Of a stretch of 64,000 nucleotides of DNA, positions 18,040 to 27,984 are shown piece after piece. Made by a program: the position numbers and the translations under genes. Each line of letters begins with the position of its first letter. Position 1 is the stretch's first letter. This stretch comes from Pseudomonas nitroreducens. Its GTDB lineage: Bacteria > Pseudomonadota > Gammaproteobacteria > Pseudomonadales > Pseudomonadaceae. The stretch is taken from positions 34,167-98,166 of the forward strand of contig NZ_JACHLI010000030.1 of NCBI RefSeq assembly GCF_014204515.1, written 5' to 3'. The notes under the pieces were generated by a model. The model did not search any database. It worked only from the letters and a program-made list of their open reading frames with translations, and was not told where the DNA came from.

Positions 18040-18240
18040 GTAGGAGCGAGCTTGCTCGCGAACCGAGCTATCCTGCGGCGCCTGAGTCAAGCTCGCTCCT
18101 ACAATTGCGGCTTCGTGGGTGCCGACCGGCGTAGGAGCGGACTCCGTCCGCGATTGGCTATCGACCACGCTGGTGTTCACCCTGCGGTCTGCGCGTGGGA
18201 TCGATGGGTATCGCTGCGCTCCACGCCATCCTACGTGGAG
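18040..18240. repeat. REP-like repeats between mexS and iorA
   Basis: Within the 521-nt gap are an inverted pair of the GTAGGAGCGAGCTTGCTCGCG family (18040-18064 and 18089-18102), one GTAGGAGCGGACTCCGTCCGC copy (18131-18155), and a GATGGGTATCGCTGCGCTCCACGCCATCCTAC-type half element (about 18199-18234). From 18240 to 18494 there is no repeat and no convincing gene; it presumably holds the iorAB promoter. Confidence 0.85.
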
Positions 18241-18494
18241 CTCTGTGGGGCTTCCGAATAAACCTCTAGGCCGCAATGACCCGAAATAGAGCTGTCTATA
18301 CACCGCTACATGCGCCGCAGTATCAGGCAAGCGTCGGGAGAACCAGGCAAACCGCTCGGCGCCTTCCTCGCGTATCGTCGCGGCACCGGCCGGTGCGTGG
18401 GCCTAGGCTCAATCCATCGCGCGACGAGGCCGCTGCGCTGCGCAGGCCTTCGGATACCCGCCTTCCATCACCCACAAAAGAGGTGAATCTCCTG

Positions 18495-18953
18495 ATGATT
18501 ACCGTGAACCTGAACGGCAAGGACCATGAACTCGATGCCCCCGGCGAGATGCCGCTGCTCTGGGCCATTCGCGATGTCGCCGGGCTGACCGGCACCAAGT
18601 ACGGCTGCGGCATGGCCCTGTGCGGCGCCTGCACCGTGCACATCGACGGCCAGCCGACGCGCTCCTGCGTCACCCCGCTGGCGGCGGTGGCCGGCAAGAA
18701 GATCACCACCATCGAGGCGGTGGCCGAGCAGGCCGCCGGCAAGGCCGTGCAGGATGCCTGGCGCAAGCTCGACGTGGTGCAGTGCGGCTATTGCCAGTCC
18801 GGGCAGATCATGTCCGCCACCGCGCTGCTGGCCTCGAACAAGCAGCCCAGCGACGCCGACATCGACGCCGCCATGAGCGGCAACATCTGCCGCTGCGCCA
18901 CCTATGCGCGGATCCGCGCGGCCATCCACGACGCCGCCCAGACCCTGGCCTGA
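18495..18953 (+). CDS. iorA: [2Fe-2S] subunit of a molybdenum hydroxylase (IorA-like)
   Basis: The protein has 152 residues, the size of isoquinoline 1-oxidoreductase alpha subunit. It has two [2Fe-2S] clusters: the plant-type site (GCGMALCGACTVH ... C) in the N-terminal half and the helical site (QCGYCQSGQI ... GNICRCATY) in the C-terminal half. It passes electrons from the molybdenum subunit encoded just downstream (12-nt gap). The ATG at 18495 has a GAGGTG site; an open extension upstream to 18276 is not used. The substrate is probably an N-heterocycle or an aldehyde; the gene symbol is by family resemblance only. Confidence 0.88.
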   Translation: MITVNLNGKDHELDAPGEMPLLWAIRDVAGLTGTKYGCGMALCGACTVHIDGQPTRSCVTPLAAVAGKKITTIEAVAEQAAGKAVQDAWRKLDVVQCGYCQSGQIMSATALLASNKQPSDADIDAAMSGNICRCATYARIRAAIHDAAQTLA

Positions 18954-18965
18954 GGATAAGAAGTC

Positions 18966-21209
<2,244 letters not shown>

Positions 21210-21223
21210 GGCTGGCAGCCTGA

Positions 21224-21255
21224 AACAAAAGCCCCGCTCAGGCGGGGCTTTTGTT
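21224..21255. terminator. Bidirectional terminator between iorB and the small 64-codon gene
   Basis: AACAAAAGCCCCGC-TCAG-GCGGGGCTTTTGTT is a perfect stem with A and T tails on both sides. It can end transcription of iorB (plus) and of the short minus-strand gene that ends at 21265. Confidence 0.9.
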
Positions 21256-21264
21256 ATTCAGGGT

Positions 21265-21459
21265 CTACGCTGGAAGAACCGGCTGGGCCTGCTCGCGGAT
21301 CAGCTCACGCAGTGCCCGGCGCTCGGTCGGCGAGGTGGCCGCCTGCAGCAGCGCGAGGCCGCCGTCCTCGTCGGGTACGGCGATCTGGGTCTCGAAGTGC
21401 AGTTGCACCTCGTCCAGGGTGATGTAGGTGATGCGGTAGGCCGACTCAAGGCTGTGCAT
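21265..21459 (-). CDS. Small hypothetical protein, 64 residues
   Basis: The predicted product starts MHSLESAYRITYITLDEVQ and is acidic in the middle (VPDEDGG) with a basic helical end (TERRALRELIREQA). No signal peptide or membrane helix. It ends just before a bidirectional terminator, which supports a real gene. An ATG 14 codons upstream (21501) is an alternative start. The much longer frame reaching 21954 is only an antisense shadow of the rraB-like gene. Family not recognised. Confidence 0.55.
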   Translation of the reverse strand: MHSLESAYRITYITLDEVQLHFETQIAVPDEDGGLALLQAATSPTERRALRELIREQAQPVLPA

Positions 21460-21663
21460 GGTCGCAGGCTCGATGTGGGAGGCGCAGGGCCGATGAGGCA
21501 TCCTCGCGCGGTGCGGGCCGGCGCGGAAGTGAAAGGCCGTGATGGTGGACATCAGCGAAGGCGATGGTGCCGGCGAGATTTTCCGGCAGTTGTCACGCAG
21601 GACGGGTATCCTGCGCGGGCGTGCCCACACCGGGCACTTTGTGAAACGAATTGGAGCAGTGAC

Positions 21664-21999
21664 ATGAGCCGCGACAAGCAGCTTTTCCCGGACGACGAAA
21701 TCGGCGACGCCCTGTGGGCCCTGCAGGAAGACGGCGAAGACCTCTCCCTCGAGCATGAGGTGGAGTTCGCGGTGATCTTCCCGGACGAGCAGTCCGCCCT
21801 GGACTTCGCCATCATGCTGCTGCAGAACGGGCAGAAGGTGGCGTACTCCGAGTACGACGGCAACGACAAGCTGCCCTGGCAGGTCCTGGCCTACCCGGTG
21901 ATGGAGCTCAGCCACGAGCACATCAGCGGCTACGCCGCGCTGCTGTCCGAGCACTCGGCCGACCTGGGCGGCCAGATGGACGGCTGGTCGGCACTCTGA
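21664..21999 (+). CDS. RraB-like protein (ribonuclease E inhibitor family)
   Basis: The protein has 111 residues and is strongly acidic. Its pattern (PDDEIGDALWALQEDGEDL, then FAVIFPDEQSALDFA, GQKVAYSEYDG) resembles the RraB / PF06877 family. RraB binds RNase E and alters mRNA decay in E. coli; in Pseudomonas this role is not established as far as I know. Soluble, cytoplasmic. A terminator hairpin lies 20 nt after the stop. Confidence 0.8.
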   Translation: MSRDKQLFPDDEIGDALWALQEDGEDLSLEHEVEFAVIFPDEQSALDFAIMLLQNGQKVAYSEYDGNDKLPWQVLAYPVMELSHEHISGYAALLSEHSADLGGQMDGWSAL

Positions 22000-22018
22000 T
22001 CGGCTGACGCTCCACCAG

Positions 22019-22043
22019 AAACGGCGCCTTCGGGCGCCGTTTT
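22019..22043 (+). terminator. Terminator after the rraB-like gene
   Basis: AAACGGCGCC-TTCG-GGCGCCGTTTT is a strong stem with a T tail, 20 nt after the stop codon. Confidence 0.88.
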
Positions 22044-22083
22044 GCTTTGCCGCAGGCGAATGGGGACGGACAGGGAGCTTTCC

Positions 22084-22603
22084 GTAGAGCGGATAACGCG
22101 CCAGCGTTATCCGCCATTTGGGATCGGCGGATAACCTGTTCCAGGTTATGCGCCCTACGGTGATGCGCAGGCCTGCTGGTCTGGAGTCGTCGGTGAGATT
22201 TCGCGGACAAGGTCCGCTCCTACGCTATCGGGAGCTCCGGAGGCGGCTGAAACTGTAGGATCGAGGGGGGCGCCTAGCCATTGCTCGCGAACAGTGCGTT
22301 CCGGCCACGCCAGTTCCGTAGGGCGCATAACGCGCCAGCGTTATCCGCCCTTTGGGATCGGCGGATAACCTGTTTCAGGTTATGCGCCCTACGGTCAGGC
22401 GCAGGTCTGTTGCCCTGGAGTCGTCGGTGAGATTTCGCGGACAAGGTCCGCTCCTACGCCATCGGGAACGCCGGATGTCCTCGATTGAACCGGAGGTGGG
22501 CTGGAGCTGTAGGATCGAGGGGGGCGCCTAGCCATTGCTCGCGAACAGTGCGTTCCGGCAACACCAGTATCAAGTGGGTTCGCGAGCAAGCTCGCTCCTG
22601 CGC
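22084..22603. repeat. Tandemly duplicated block of composite REP-like repeats
   Basis: The 649-nt gap before the DsbA gene contains two direct copies of a composite block (about 22084-22310 and 22318-22565). Each has, in order, a GTAGGGCGCATAAC...GCGCCCTAC double stem-loop, a TCGCGGACAAGGTCCGCTCCTAC unit, then a shared CTGTAGGATCGAGGGGGGCG segment and a CCATTGCTCGCGAACAGTGC segment. The copies differ by scattered substitutions and one insertion of roughly 15-20 nt in the second. A lone GAGCAAGCTCGCTCC unit ends the array near 22600. Confidence 0.85.
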
Positions 22604-22606
22604 AAA

Positions 22607-22635
22607 ACATAAAGCCTGCGCAAGGCAGGCTTTAT
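22607..22635 (-). terminator. Terminator of the DsbA-family gene
   Basis: Read on the minus strand: ATAAAGCCTGCC-TTGC-GCAGGCTTTAT followed by GTTTT, starting about 14 nt after the stop at 22649. Confidence 0.8.
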
Positions 22636-22648
22636 GAGGGGGCGAGGT

Positions 22649-23308
22649 TCACTGCGGCAATGGCGCCTGTCGCGCCACCTGGCGCAGGGCCTGCTCGTAG
22701 TAATCGGTACTCTGCGCGCCGGAGATCAGTTGGCGGCCATTGAGGATCACCGAGGGCACGGCGCGGATGCCGTGGCTGGTGTAGAAATCCTCCTCGGCCA
22801 CCACTTCGTCGGCATAGGCGTCGCTGTCGAGGATTTCCCGCGCGCGCACCGCGTCCAGGCCGACGCTGACGGCCACTTCCAGCAGCACTTGCGGGTCGCT
22901 CGGGTCGCGCCCTTCGCCGAAGTAGGCCTGCAGCAGCGCCTGCTTCAGGGCGATGTCGCGGCGCGATTCGGCCGCCCAGTGCAGCAGGCGGTGGGCGTCG
23001 AAGGTGTTGTAGATGCGACTGCGCTTCTTCAGGTCGAAGTGCACGCCGACTTCCTCGCCCATGGCGCGCAGGTTTTCCTGGTTGCGGGCGATCTCCTCGG
23101 CGCTGCTGCCGTACTTGCGCTGCAGGTGCTCGACCAGGTCCTCGCCCTCGGCGGGCATGTCGGCGTTGAGTTCGAACGGCTTGATGCGCAGCTCCACGGT
23201 CAGCTCGCCGTCCACCCGGCGGATGGCTTCGAGCAGGCCGTTGAGGCCGATGGCGCACCAGGGGCAGACCACGTCGGAGACGAAATCGATGGTGATGGCT
23301 TCGCTCAT
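22649..23308 (-). CDS. FrnE-like DsbA-family oxidoreductase
   Basis: The protein has 219 residues. A CPWC active site sits at residues 15-18 directly after the first beta strand, and the cis-Pro segment AVPSVILNG is near the C-terminus. The helical insertion is typical of the FrnE / 2-hydroxychromene-2-carboxylate isomerase-like branch of DsbA. There is no signal peptide, so it acts in the cytoplasm, perhaps in disulfide exchange or isomerisation under oxidative stress. The ATG at 23308 is chosen; the frame upstream to 23449 lacks family similarity. Single gene, ended by a terminator. Confidence 0.87.
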   Translation of the reverse strand: MSEAITIDFVSDVVCPWCAIGLNGLLEAIRRVDGELTVELRIKPFELNADMPAEGEDLVEHLQRKYGSSAEEIARNQENLRAMGEEVGVHFDLKKRSRIYNTFDAHRLLHWAAESRRDIALKQALLQAYFGEGRDPSDPQVLLEVAVSVGLDAVRAREILDSDAYADEVVAEEDFYTSHGIRAVPSVILNGRQLISGAQSTDYYEQALRQVARQAPLPQ

Positions 23309-23522
23309 GGGGCGAACTCCGGCAAATGGGCGAGCAACTAGCATGGACCCGGAAGACCGGTTCGATCCAGTCACGCCGTGTCGCTCTGTCGGCGAGGTTC
23401 GCTCCAGGGGTCGCAAGGGATTGATTTCCAAAGCCTTGCCGCCGGACAACCGTCCGACGGCAATCCGCCGGGAGCGCCGGAAGAGGCGGAAGAGGGGGCG
23501 ACATCCCTGTCGCGAAGGAGGC

Positions 23523-25934
23523 TCAGAAGTCGACGGTCATCGACAGCTTCAGGGTGCGCGGATCGCCCTGGGTCAGGTAGCCGCCGATGGTCGAGGCCCA
23601 GTAGGCCTTGTTGGCGACGTTCTCCAGGTTGGCGCGCAGGGTCACGTCGCGCTCGTCCACCTTGAAGGCGTAGCGTGCGCCGAGGTCGAAGCGGGTCCAG
23701 GCGGGGATGCTCAAGTCGTTGGCCGCATCCAGGTACTGGCCGCCGGTGCGCAGCACGCGGCCGTTGATGGCGGCGCCCTGGAGGCCAGGGACGTCCCAGT
23801 CGGCACCCAGGTTGTACTGGAAGGTCGGCACGCCCACGGCGCGGTTGCCGTCGGTCTTGCCGCCGGCAGTGTTCTTCAGCTCGGTGTCGATCCAGGTGCC
23901 GCCGGCCAGCAGGCGCAGGCCGTCGACCGGCTCGCCGAAGAGGTTCAGCTCGACGCCGCGGTTTTCCTGCTCGCCATCGACGCTGAAGATCTTCGAGTCC
24001 GGGTCGGTGGTGCTGAAGGGTTGTTCGATGCGGTAGAAGGCCAGGTTGCCGCCGAAGCCGCCGAAGTCCAGCTTGGCGCCTACTTCCACCTGCTTGGAGC
24101 GGTTGGGCGCGAAGACTTCGCCGAAGTTCGCCGCGCTGCTGGGGGCGGTCGGGCCGGCGGCCAGGCCTTCGATGCGGTTGGCGTAAAGCGACAGGTACTC
24201 GGTGGGTTTCACCACCAGGCCGTAGACCGGCGTGGTGATCGACTCGTCATAGCTGGCGGTGCGCTTGCCCACGTAGTTCCAGCCATCGGTACCGATGCTC
24301 TGGCGGCGCACGCCGACGGTCAGCAGCACGCGGTCGTCGAGGAAACCCAGGGTGTCGGCGGCGGCCACGCTCTTGTTCAGCGTCTTGCCGACGATGCCCG
24401 GATCGCTGTAGTCGCCGCCGGCCAGGGTCGGCGCGGGTTTGGGCGTCTGCACCGGGTGGTAGAGGTCGGTCGGGTAACGCTTGGTGGCCATGGTGTAGGC
24501 GCTGCGCTGCTCGGCCCAGATGCCGGCGACGCTGAGGTTCATCTGGTGGCTGACCGGGCCGGTGGCGAAGTGGCCGTTAAGGCCGGCCATGGCGCTCTTG
24601 TTGTCCTCATCGTGGGTGGCGTCCATGGTGCCGCCGCCGGCATTGCCGGTGTTGTCGTTGAGGGTCAGCGCGGAATAGGCGCCGTTCTCGCGGGTGTGCT
24701 TGGCGCCGCCGGAGAGGTAGGCGGTCCAGCTATCGTTGAGGTCGTACTCGGCGCGGAACATGCCGAAGCTGTCCTCGAGCTGCGAGTAGCTCCAGGACTG
24801 GCCGTAGTTGTGGTCGGCGTCCGGGGCGTGGGGAATGCTGGTGACGCCGCTGCCGACGTAGACCACCGGGCGGCCCTGGTTGATGCGCTGCTTCTGATAG
24901 CCGAAGTCGGTCATCAGGCGCAGGCGTTCGCCGCGGTAGTCCAGGCCGACGGTGGCCAGCTTGTAGCGCTGGTTCTCGTCGTCGACGGCGGTCTCGCCCT
25001 CGCGCTGGGCCAGGTTGACCCGCGCGCCGAAGCGGTTGTCCTCGCCGAAGCGCTGGCCCAGGTCCAGGTGCTCGCCGATCTGGTTGTCGCTGCCGTAGCC
25101 CAGGGTCAGGCTGCGGGTGGGGGTGTCCTCGGCGCGCTTGGTCTGCAGGTTGACCGCGCCGCCGATGCCGCTGCCGCTGGGCGTCACGCCGTTGATGAAG
25201 GCGTTGGGGCCCTTGAACAGCTCGACGCGCTCCAGCGACTCGGTGCCGATGATCTGCCGCGGGGTGACGCCGTACAGGCCGTTGAGCGAGACGTCGTCGG
25301 TGCTCAGCGGCAGGCCGCGGATCACGAAGATCTGCGAGAAGTTGCCGTAGCCGTTGCCCTGGCGCACCGAGGCGTCGTTGAGCAGCACGTCGCCGACGGT
25401 CTGCGCCTGGCTGTCCTGGATGGTCTTGGCGGTGTAGCTGGCGAAGCTGAAAGGCACGTCCTGGATGTCCTGCTTGCCCAGCATGCCCAGCTGCGCACCC
25501 CGGGCGACCTGGCCGCCGGCATAGGCGGGCGGCAGCTCGCCGGGCAGTTGCGCGGCGCCGCTGACGGTGGTGGCGTCCATCTCCAGGGCGCCGCTGTCAT
25601 CGGGGGCGGCCTCTACGCCATAGCCGCTGCTCTTGTGCACCAGGCGATAGCCGCTGCCTTCGAGCAGGTGCTCCAACCCCTGTTCGGGGGCGAAGCTGCC
25701 CTTGAGGCCGGCGCTGTGCCGGCTATTCAGCGTCTGCGCCTCGAACGCCAGCGGCACGCCGGCCTGGGCGGCGAAGCGCGCCAGCACCTCGCCCAGCGGA
25801 CCGGGAGCGATGTCGTACTGGCGTTGCTGGCTGGCGGCATCGGCGGCCAGCACCGGCAGCGCAGCGCCACCGGTCAGGGCCAGGCCGATGGCCAGGGCGA
25901 GCGAATGGGGGCGGAGGCGGGAGCGGAGGAGCAT
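23523..25934 (-). CDS. TonB-dependent siderophore receptor with STN signalling domain (cassette 1)
   Basis: The protein has 803 residues. A signal peptide ends near LPVLAAD. An STN domain follows (YDIAPGPLGEVLARFAAQAG), then a plug domain with SFASYTAKTIQDSQAQTVGDVL, IRGLPLSTDDV and the LERVELFKGPNAFINGV segment, and a 22-strand barrel ending in aromatic Phe (MTVDF). It is a transducer: besides importing a ferric siderophore it should signal through the FecR-like protein to the ECF sigma encoded just upstream. The start at 25934 has AGGA 7 nt before. 353 nt separate it from fecR, with repeat DNA and a candidate promoter motif. The ligand is unknown. Confidence 0.92.
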   Translation of the reverse strand: MLLRSRLRPHSLALAIGLALTGGAALPVLAADAASQQRQYDIAPGPLGEVLARFAAQAGVPLAFEAQTLNSRHSAGLKGSFAPEQGLEHLLEGSGYRLVHKSSGYGVEAAPDDSGALEMDATTVSGAAQLPGELPPAYAGGQVARGAQLGMLGKQDIQDVPFSFASYTAKTIQDSQAQTVGDVLLNDASVRQGNGYGNFSQIFVIRGLPLSTDDVSLNGLYGVTPRQIIGTESLERVELFKGPNAFINGVTPSGSGIGGAVNLQTKRAEDTPTRSLTLGYGSDNQIGEHLDLGQRFGEDNRFGARVNLAQREGETAVDDENQRYKLATVGLDYRGERLRLMTDFGYQKQRINQGRPVVYVGSGVTSIPHAPDADHNYGQSWSYSQLEDSFGMFRAEYDLNDSWTAYLSGGAKHTRENGAYSALTLNDNTGNAGGGTMDATHDEDNKSAMAGLNGHFATGPVSHQMNLSVAGIWAEQRSAYTMATKRYPTDLYHPVQTPKPAPTLAGGDYSDPGIVGKTLNKSVAAADTLGFLDDRVLLTVGVRRQSIGTDGWNYVGKRTASYDESITTPVYGLVVKPTEYLSLYANRIEGLAAGPTAPSSAANFGEVFAPNRSKQVEVGAKLDFGGFGGNLAFYRIEQPFSTTDPDSKIFSVDGEQENRGVELNLFGEPVDGLRLLAGGTWIDTELKNTAGGKTDGNRAVGVPTFQYNLGADWDVPGLQGAAINGRVLRTGGQYLDAANDLSIPAWTRFDLGARYAFKVDERDVTLRANLENVANKAYWASTIGGYLTQGDPRTLKLSMTVDF

Positions 25935-25979
25935 GGAGTGTTCCTGTCGGCAGAGAGAGGTTGTTTTCCTCTTCACCGG

Positions 25980-25993
25980 GCGAGAGCGAAAAA
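25980..25993 (-). promoter_or_regulatory. Candidate ECF promoter motif of receptor 1 (shared with receptor 2)
   Basis: On the minus strand, TTTTTCGCTCTCGC lies 46 nt before the receptor start. A near-identical motif, TTTTTCTTTCTCGC, stands 65 nt before the start of the second FecIR-linked receptor (41818-41831). Both are followed two bases later by GG. A role in ECF promoter recognition is inferred. Confidence 0.35.
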
Positions 25994-26036
25994 GGTGTCA
26001 GGGATGGGCGAAAAAATTTCAGGCAACGATTTTTGT

Positions 26037-26272
26037 AGGAGCACCCCGTGGGGGCGCTCCCCAACTGGGCAGGACTGCTTCTTGTAGGATGGCGTGGAGC
26101 GCAGCGATACCCATCGATCCGTGCGCAGGCAGCATGGGTATCGCTTAGGCTCCACCCATCCTGCAAAGGTGCTCATGACAAGGGCGGTCAGCAGTTCGTA
26201 GGGCGCATAACGCGCCAGCGTTATCCGCCATTTGGGACCGGCGGATAACCTGTTCCGGGTTATGCGCCCTAC
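26037..26272. repeat. Repeat cluster between fecR and receptor 1
   Basis: The gap holds a partial GTAGGAGC unit at 26037, a GTAGGATGGCGTGGAGCGCAG / ...CTCCACCCATCCTGC inverted element (about 26085-26163), and a GTAGGGCGCATAAC ... GCGCCCTAC double stem-loop (26198-26272). Their position inside a sigma/anti-sigma/receptor cassette may separate receptor expression from that of the regulators. Confidence 0.8.
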
Positions 26273-26287
26273 GATGGAGGTGGTCGT

Positions 26288-27223
26288 TCACGCCGGCTCC
26301 ACCGTGACCCAGTAGCGCGTCATCCGCCGCAGCTTCACCGGCAGCATGTCCGCCAGCAATGCCAGGCCCGCATCGCTGTCGCCCAGCGGGATTGCGCCGG
26401 TCACGCGCAGGCTCGCCAGGCGCGGGTCGCAGCGCAGGAAGCCGCTGCGGTAGCGGCCCAGTTCGCCGAGCAGGTCGTCCAGGCGCATGCCCTGGGCCAG
26501 CAGCATGCCGTTTTCCCAGGCGCTGGCATTGGCGTCCGCCGCTTGCAGGGACTGGAAGCCGCCCGCGCCAAACTCCAGTTGCTGCCCGGCGCCGACCGTC
26601 TGGCTAGCAAACCCGGGCAACTCGACGCTCACTTCTTTATCGAGCACCGCAACCCTGCACGCATTACCCAGGTCACGCAGGCTGAAGCGCGCGGCCGGAG
26701 TACGCAGCCGGCCAAGGCGGCTGTCGACCAGGAAGGGACGCGGGTCGGGCAGGGCGTCGACGAGGATTTCGCCTTCCAGCAGGCTCAGGCGGCGCTCGCG
26801 GCCGTTGAAGACCACGTTGACCGCGCTGTCGGTATTCAGGGTGATCTGGCTGCCATCGGGCAGGCGCAGGTGTTTGCGCTCGCCCACGGCGGTGCGCAGG
26901 TCGGCATTCCATTCTGCCCAGGGCAGCTGCCGTGCGGCGAGCCAGGCAGCCGGTGCCACGGCCATCAGCACGCCCAGGCGGTTGAGCATCTGCCGCCGGC
27001 TCAGGCCGCTGCGCTGCAGGCTTTGCCGGCCCACGCCGGGGGGCAGCTGGCGCACCCCGAGCAAAGCTTCGGCGCGGCGCCAGGCTTCGGCATGCTGGGC
27101 GCTGCGCGCACGCCATTGTTCGATGGCCAGCAGGTCGGCGCTGCTGGCGGGCTGTTCGTTCAGGCGCACCAGCCAGTCGGCCGCCTCGCCGAGAATGCCG
27201 GGGTCCAGCGGCTGCTCGTGCAT
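26288..27223 (-). CDS. FecR-like anti-sigma / signal transducer (cassette 1)
   Basis: The protein has 311 residues. It has an N-terminal cytoplasmic DUF4880-like region (EAADWLVRLNEQPAS ... WRARSAQHAEAWRRAEALL), one membrane segment (about residues 82-100), then the periplasmic FecR domain (ERKHLRLPDGSQITLNTDSA, LSLLEGEILVDA) and a C-terminal STN-contacting part (PLGDSDAGLALLADMLPV). It should hold the sigma factor in check until the receptor signals. The ATG overlaps the sigma stop codon by one base, so the two are translationally coupled. A longer frame to 27652 is a shadow of the sigma gene. Confidence 0.9.
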   Translation of the reverse strand: MHEQPLDPGILGEAADWLVRLNEQPASSADLLAIEQWRARSAQHAEAWRRAEALLGVRQLPPGVGRQSLQRSGLSRRQMLNRLGVLMAVAPAAWLAARQLPWAEWNADLRTAVGERKHLRLPDGSQITLNTDSAVNVVFNGRERRLSLLEGEILVDALPDPRPFLVDSRLGRLRTPAARFSLRDLGNACRVAVLDKEVSVELPGFASQTVGAGQQLEFGAGGFQSLQAADANASAWENGMLLAQGMRLDDLLGELGRYRSGFLRCDPRLASLRVTGAIPLGDSDAGLALLADMLPVKLRRMTRYWVTVEPA

Positions 27224-27726
27224 CAGGCGACGCTCAGGCAGGCGAGGAAACCGGCGCGCATGTAACGCTTCACGCTGGCCAGGGAGATGCCCAGGCGCTC
27301 GGCAATCAGCGGGTAGGTCAGGCCGTCGAGCTGCGACAGCAGGAAGGCCTCGCGGGTCAGCGCTGGCAGTTCGCCCAGGGCGGCGTCGATGCGTTCCAGG
27401 GCTTCGAGGATCAGCTCGCGGGTTTCCGGGCCGGGCGCCAGGTCCAGGGGCAGCGCCGCGACGCTCTCCAGGTACGCACGCTCGATCTCCTGACGCCGCC
27501 AGCGATCGACCAGCAGACCCTTGGCGATATGGGTGAGGAGGGCGCGCGGGCGCTCGCCGAGGTCCTCCAGCGGCCGCCGCAGCAGGCGCAGGAAGGTGTC
27601 GTGGGCGAGGTCGGCGGCATCCCAGGCGTTGCCCAGCCGGCCGCGCAGCCACTGCTGGAGCCAGCCGTTGTGCTCGTTGTAGAGGGTGTGCAGATGCTGC
27701 GGGGACGGGGTTTCGACGAGGGCCAC
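27223..27726 (-). CDS. FecI-like ECF sigma factor (cassette 1)
   Basis: The protein has 167 residues. Region 2 is seen as LYNEHNGWLQQWLRGRLG followed by DAADLAHDTFLRLL, and region 4 as SQLDGLTYPLIAERLGISLASVKRYM. The start is a GTG at 27726. It should direct RNA polymerase to the downstream receptor gene when iron is scarce and the siderophore is present. A good Fur box lies 24 nt upstream. It is paralogous to the sigma at 40215. It is divergent from fusA2, which starts 258 nt away. Confidence 0.9.
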   Translation of the reverse strand: MALVETPSPQHLHTLYNEHNGWLQQWLRGRLGNAWDAADLAHDTFLRLLRRPLEDLGERPRALLTHIAKGLLVDRWRRQEIERAYLESVAALPLDLAPGPETRELILEALERIDAALGELPALTREAFLLSQLDGLTYPLIAERLGISLASVKRYMRAGFLACLSVA

Positions 27727-27749
27727 AGTGCGTGCGTCAGATTTTCATT

Positions 27750-27764
27750 TGAGAATGCCTATCA
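27750..27764. promoter_or_regulatory. Fur box upstream of sigma/anti-sigma cassette 1
   Basis: TGAGAATGCCTATCA matches the 7-1-7 Fur core (TGATAATnATTATCA read on either strand) at about 11 of 14 positions. It lies 24 nt upstream of the sigma start. The rest of the 258-nt divergent region to fusA2 shows no gene. Confidence 0.7.
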
Positions 27765-27984
27765 TTTTAGAGTTTTCCCGCCCCCCAGCGCAATGCCGCC
27801 AGGACGCAGCCGGTCGGACTGCAGCGCCGGCGAAGGGGCGTCACTGGAATTGCCACGAAGACGCGCTACCTTGAGCCTGTTGTGCGCAGAATTTTCTGAC
27901 GTCGCACTTCCTCCCGCCGTCCCGCGCAGGCAACGGACCCGCAGCAGCAGGCCCGGCAGTCAACCAGCAGATACGGAGCACACC

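Noticed and set aside
22084..22603. CRISPR-like repeat array
   Set aside because: Repeats are palindromic, of several families, irregularly spaced and without unique spacers of constant length; no cas gene in the window.
27529..27984. N-terminal extension of EF-G2 by 152 codons
   Set aside because: EF-G starts with the short MARTTPIELYRNIGIVAHVD-type N-terminus and a good ribosome site at 27985; the extension overlaps the divergent sigma gene and has no family similarity.
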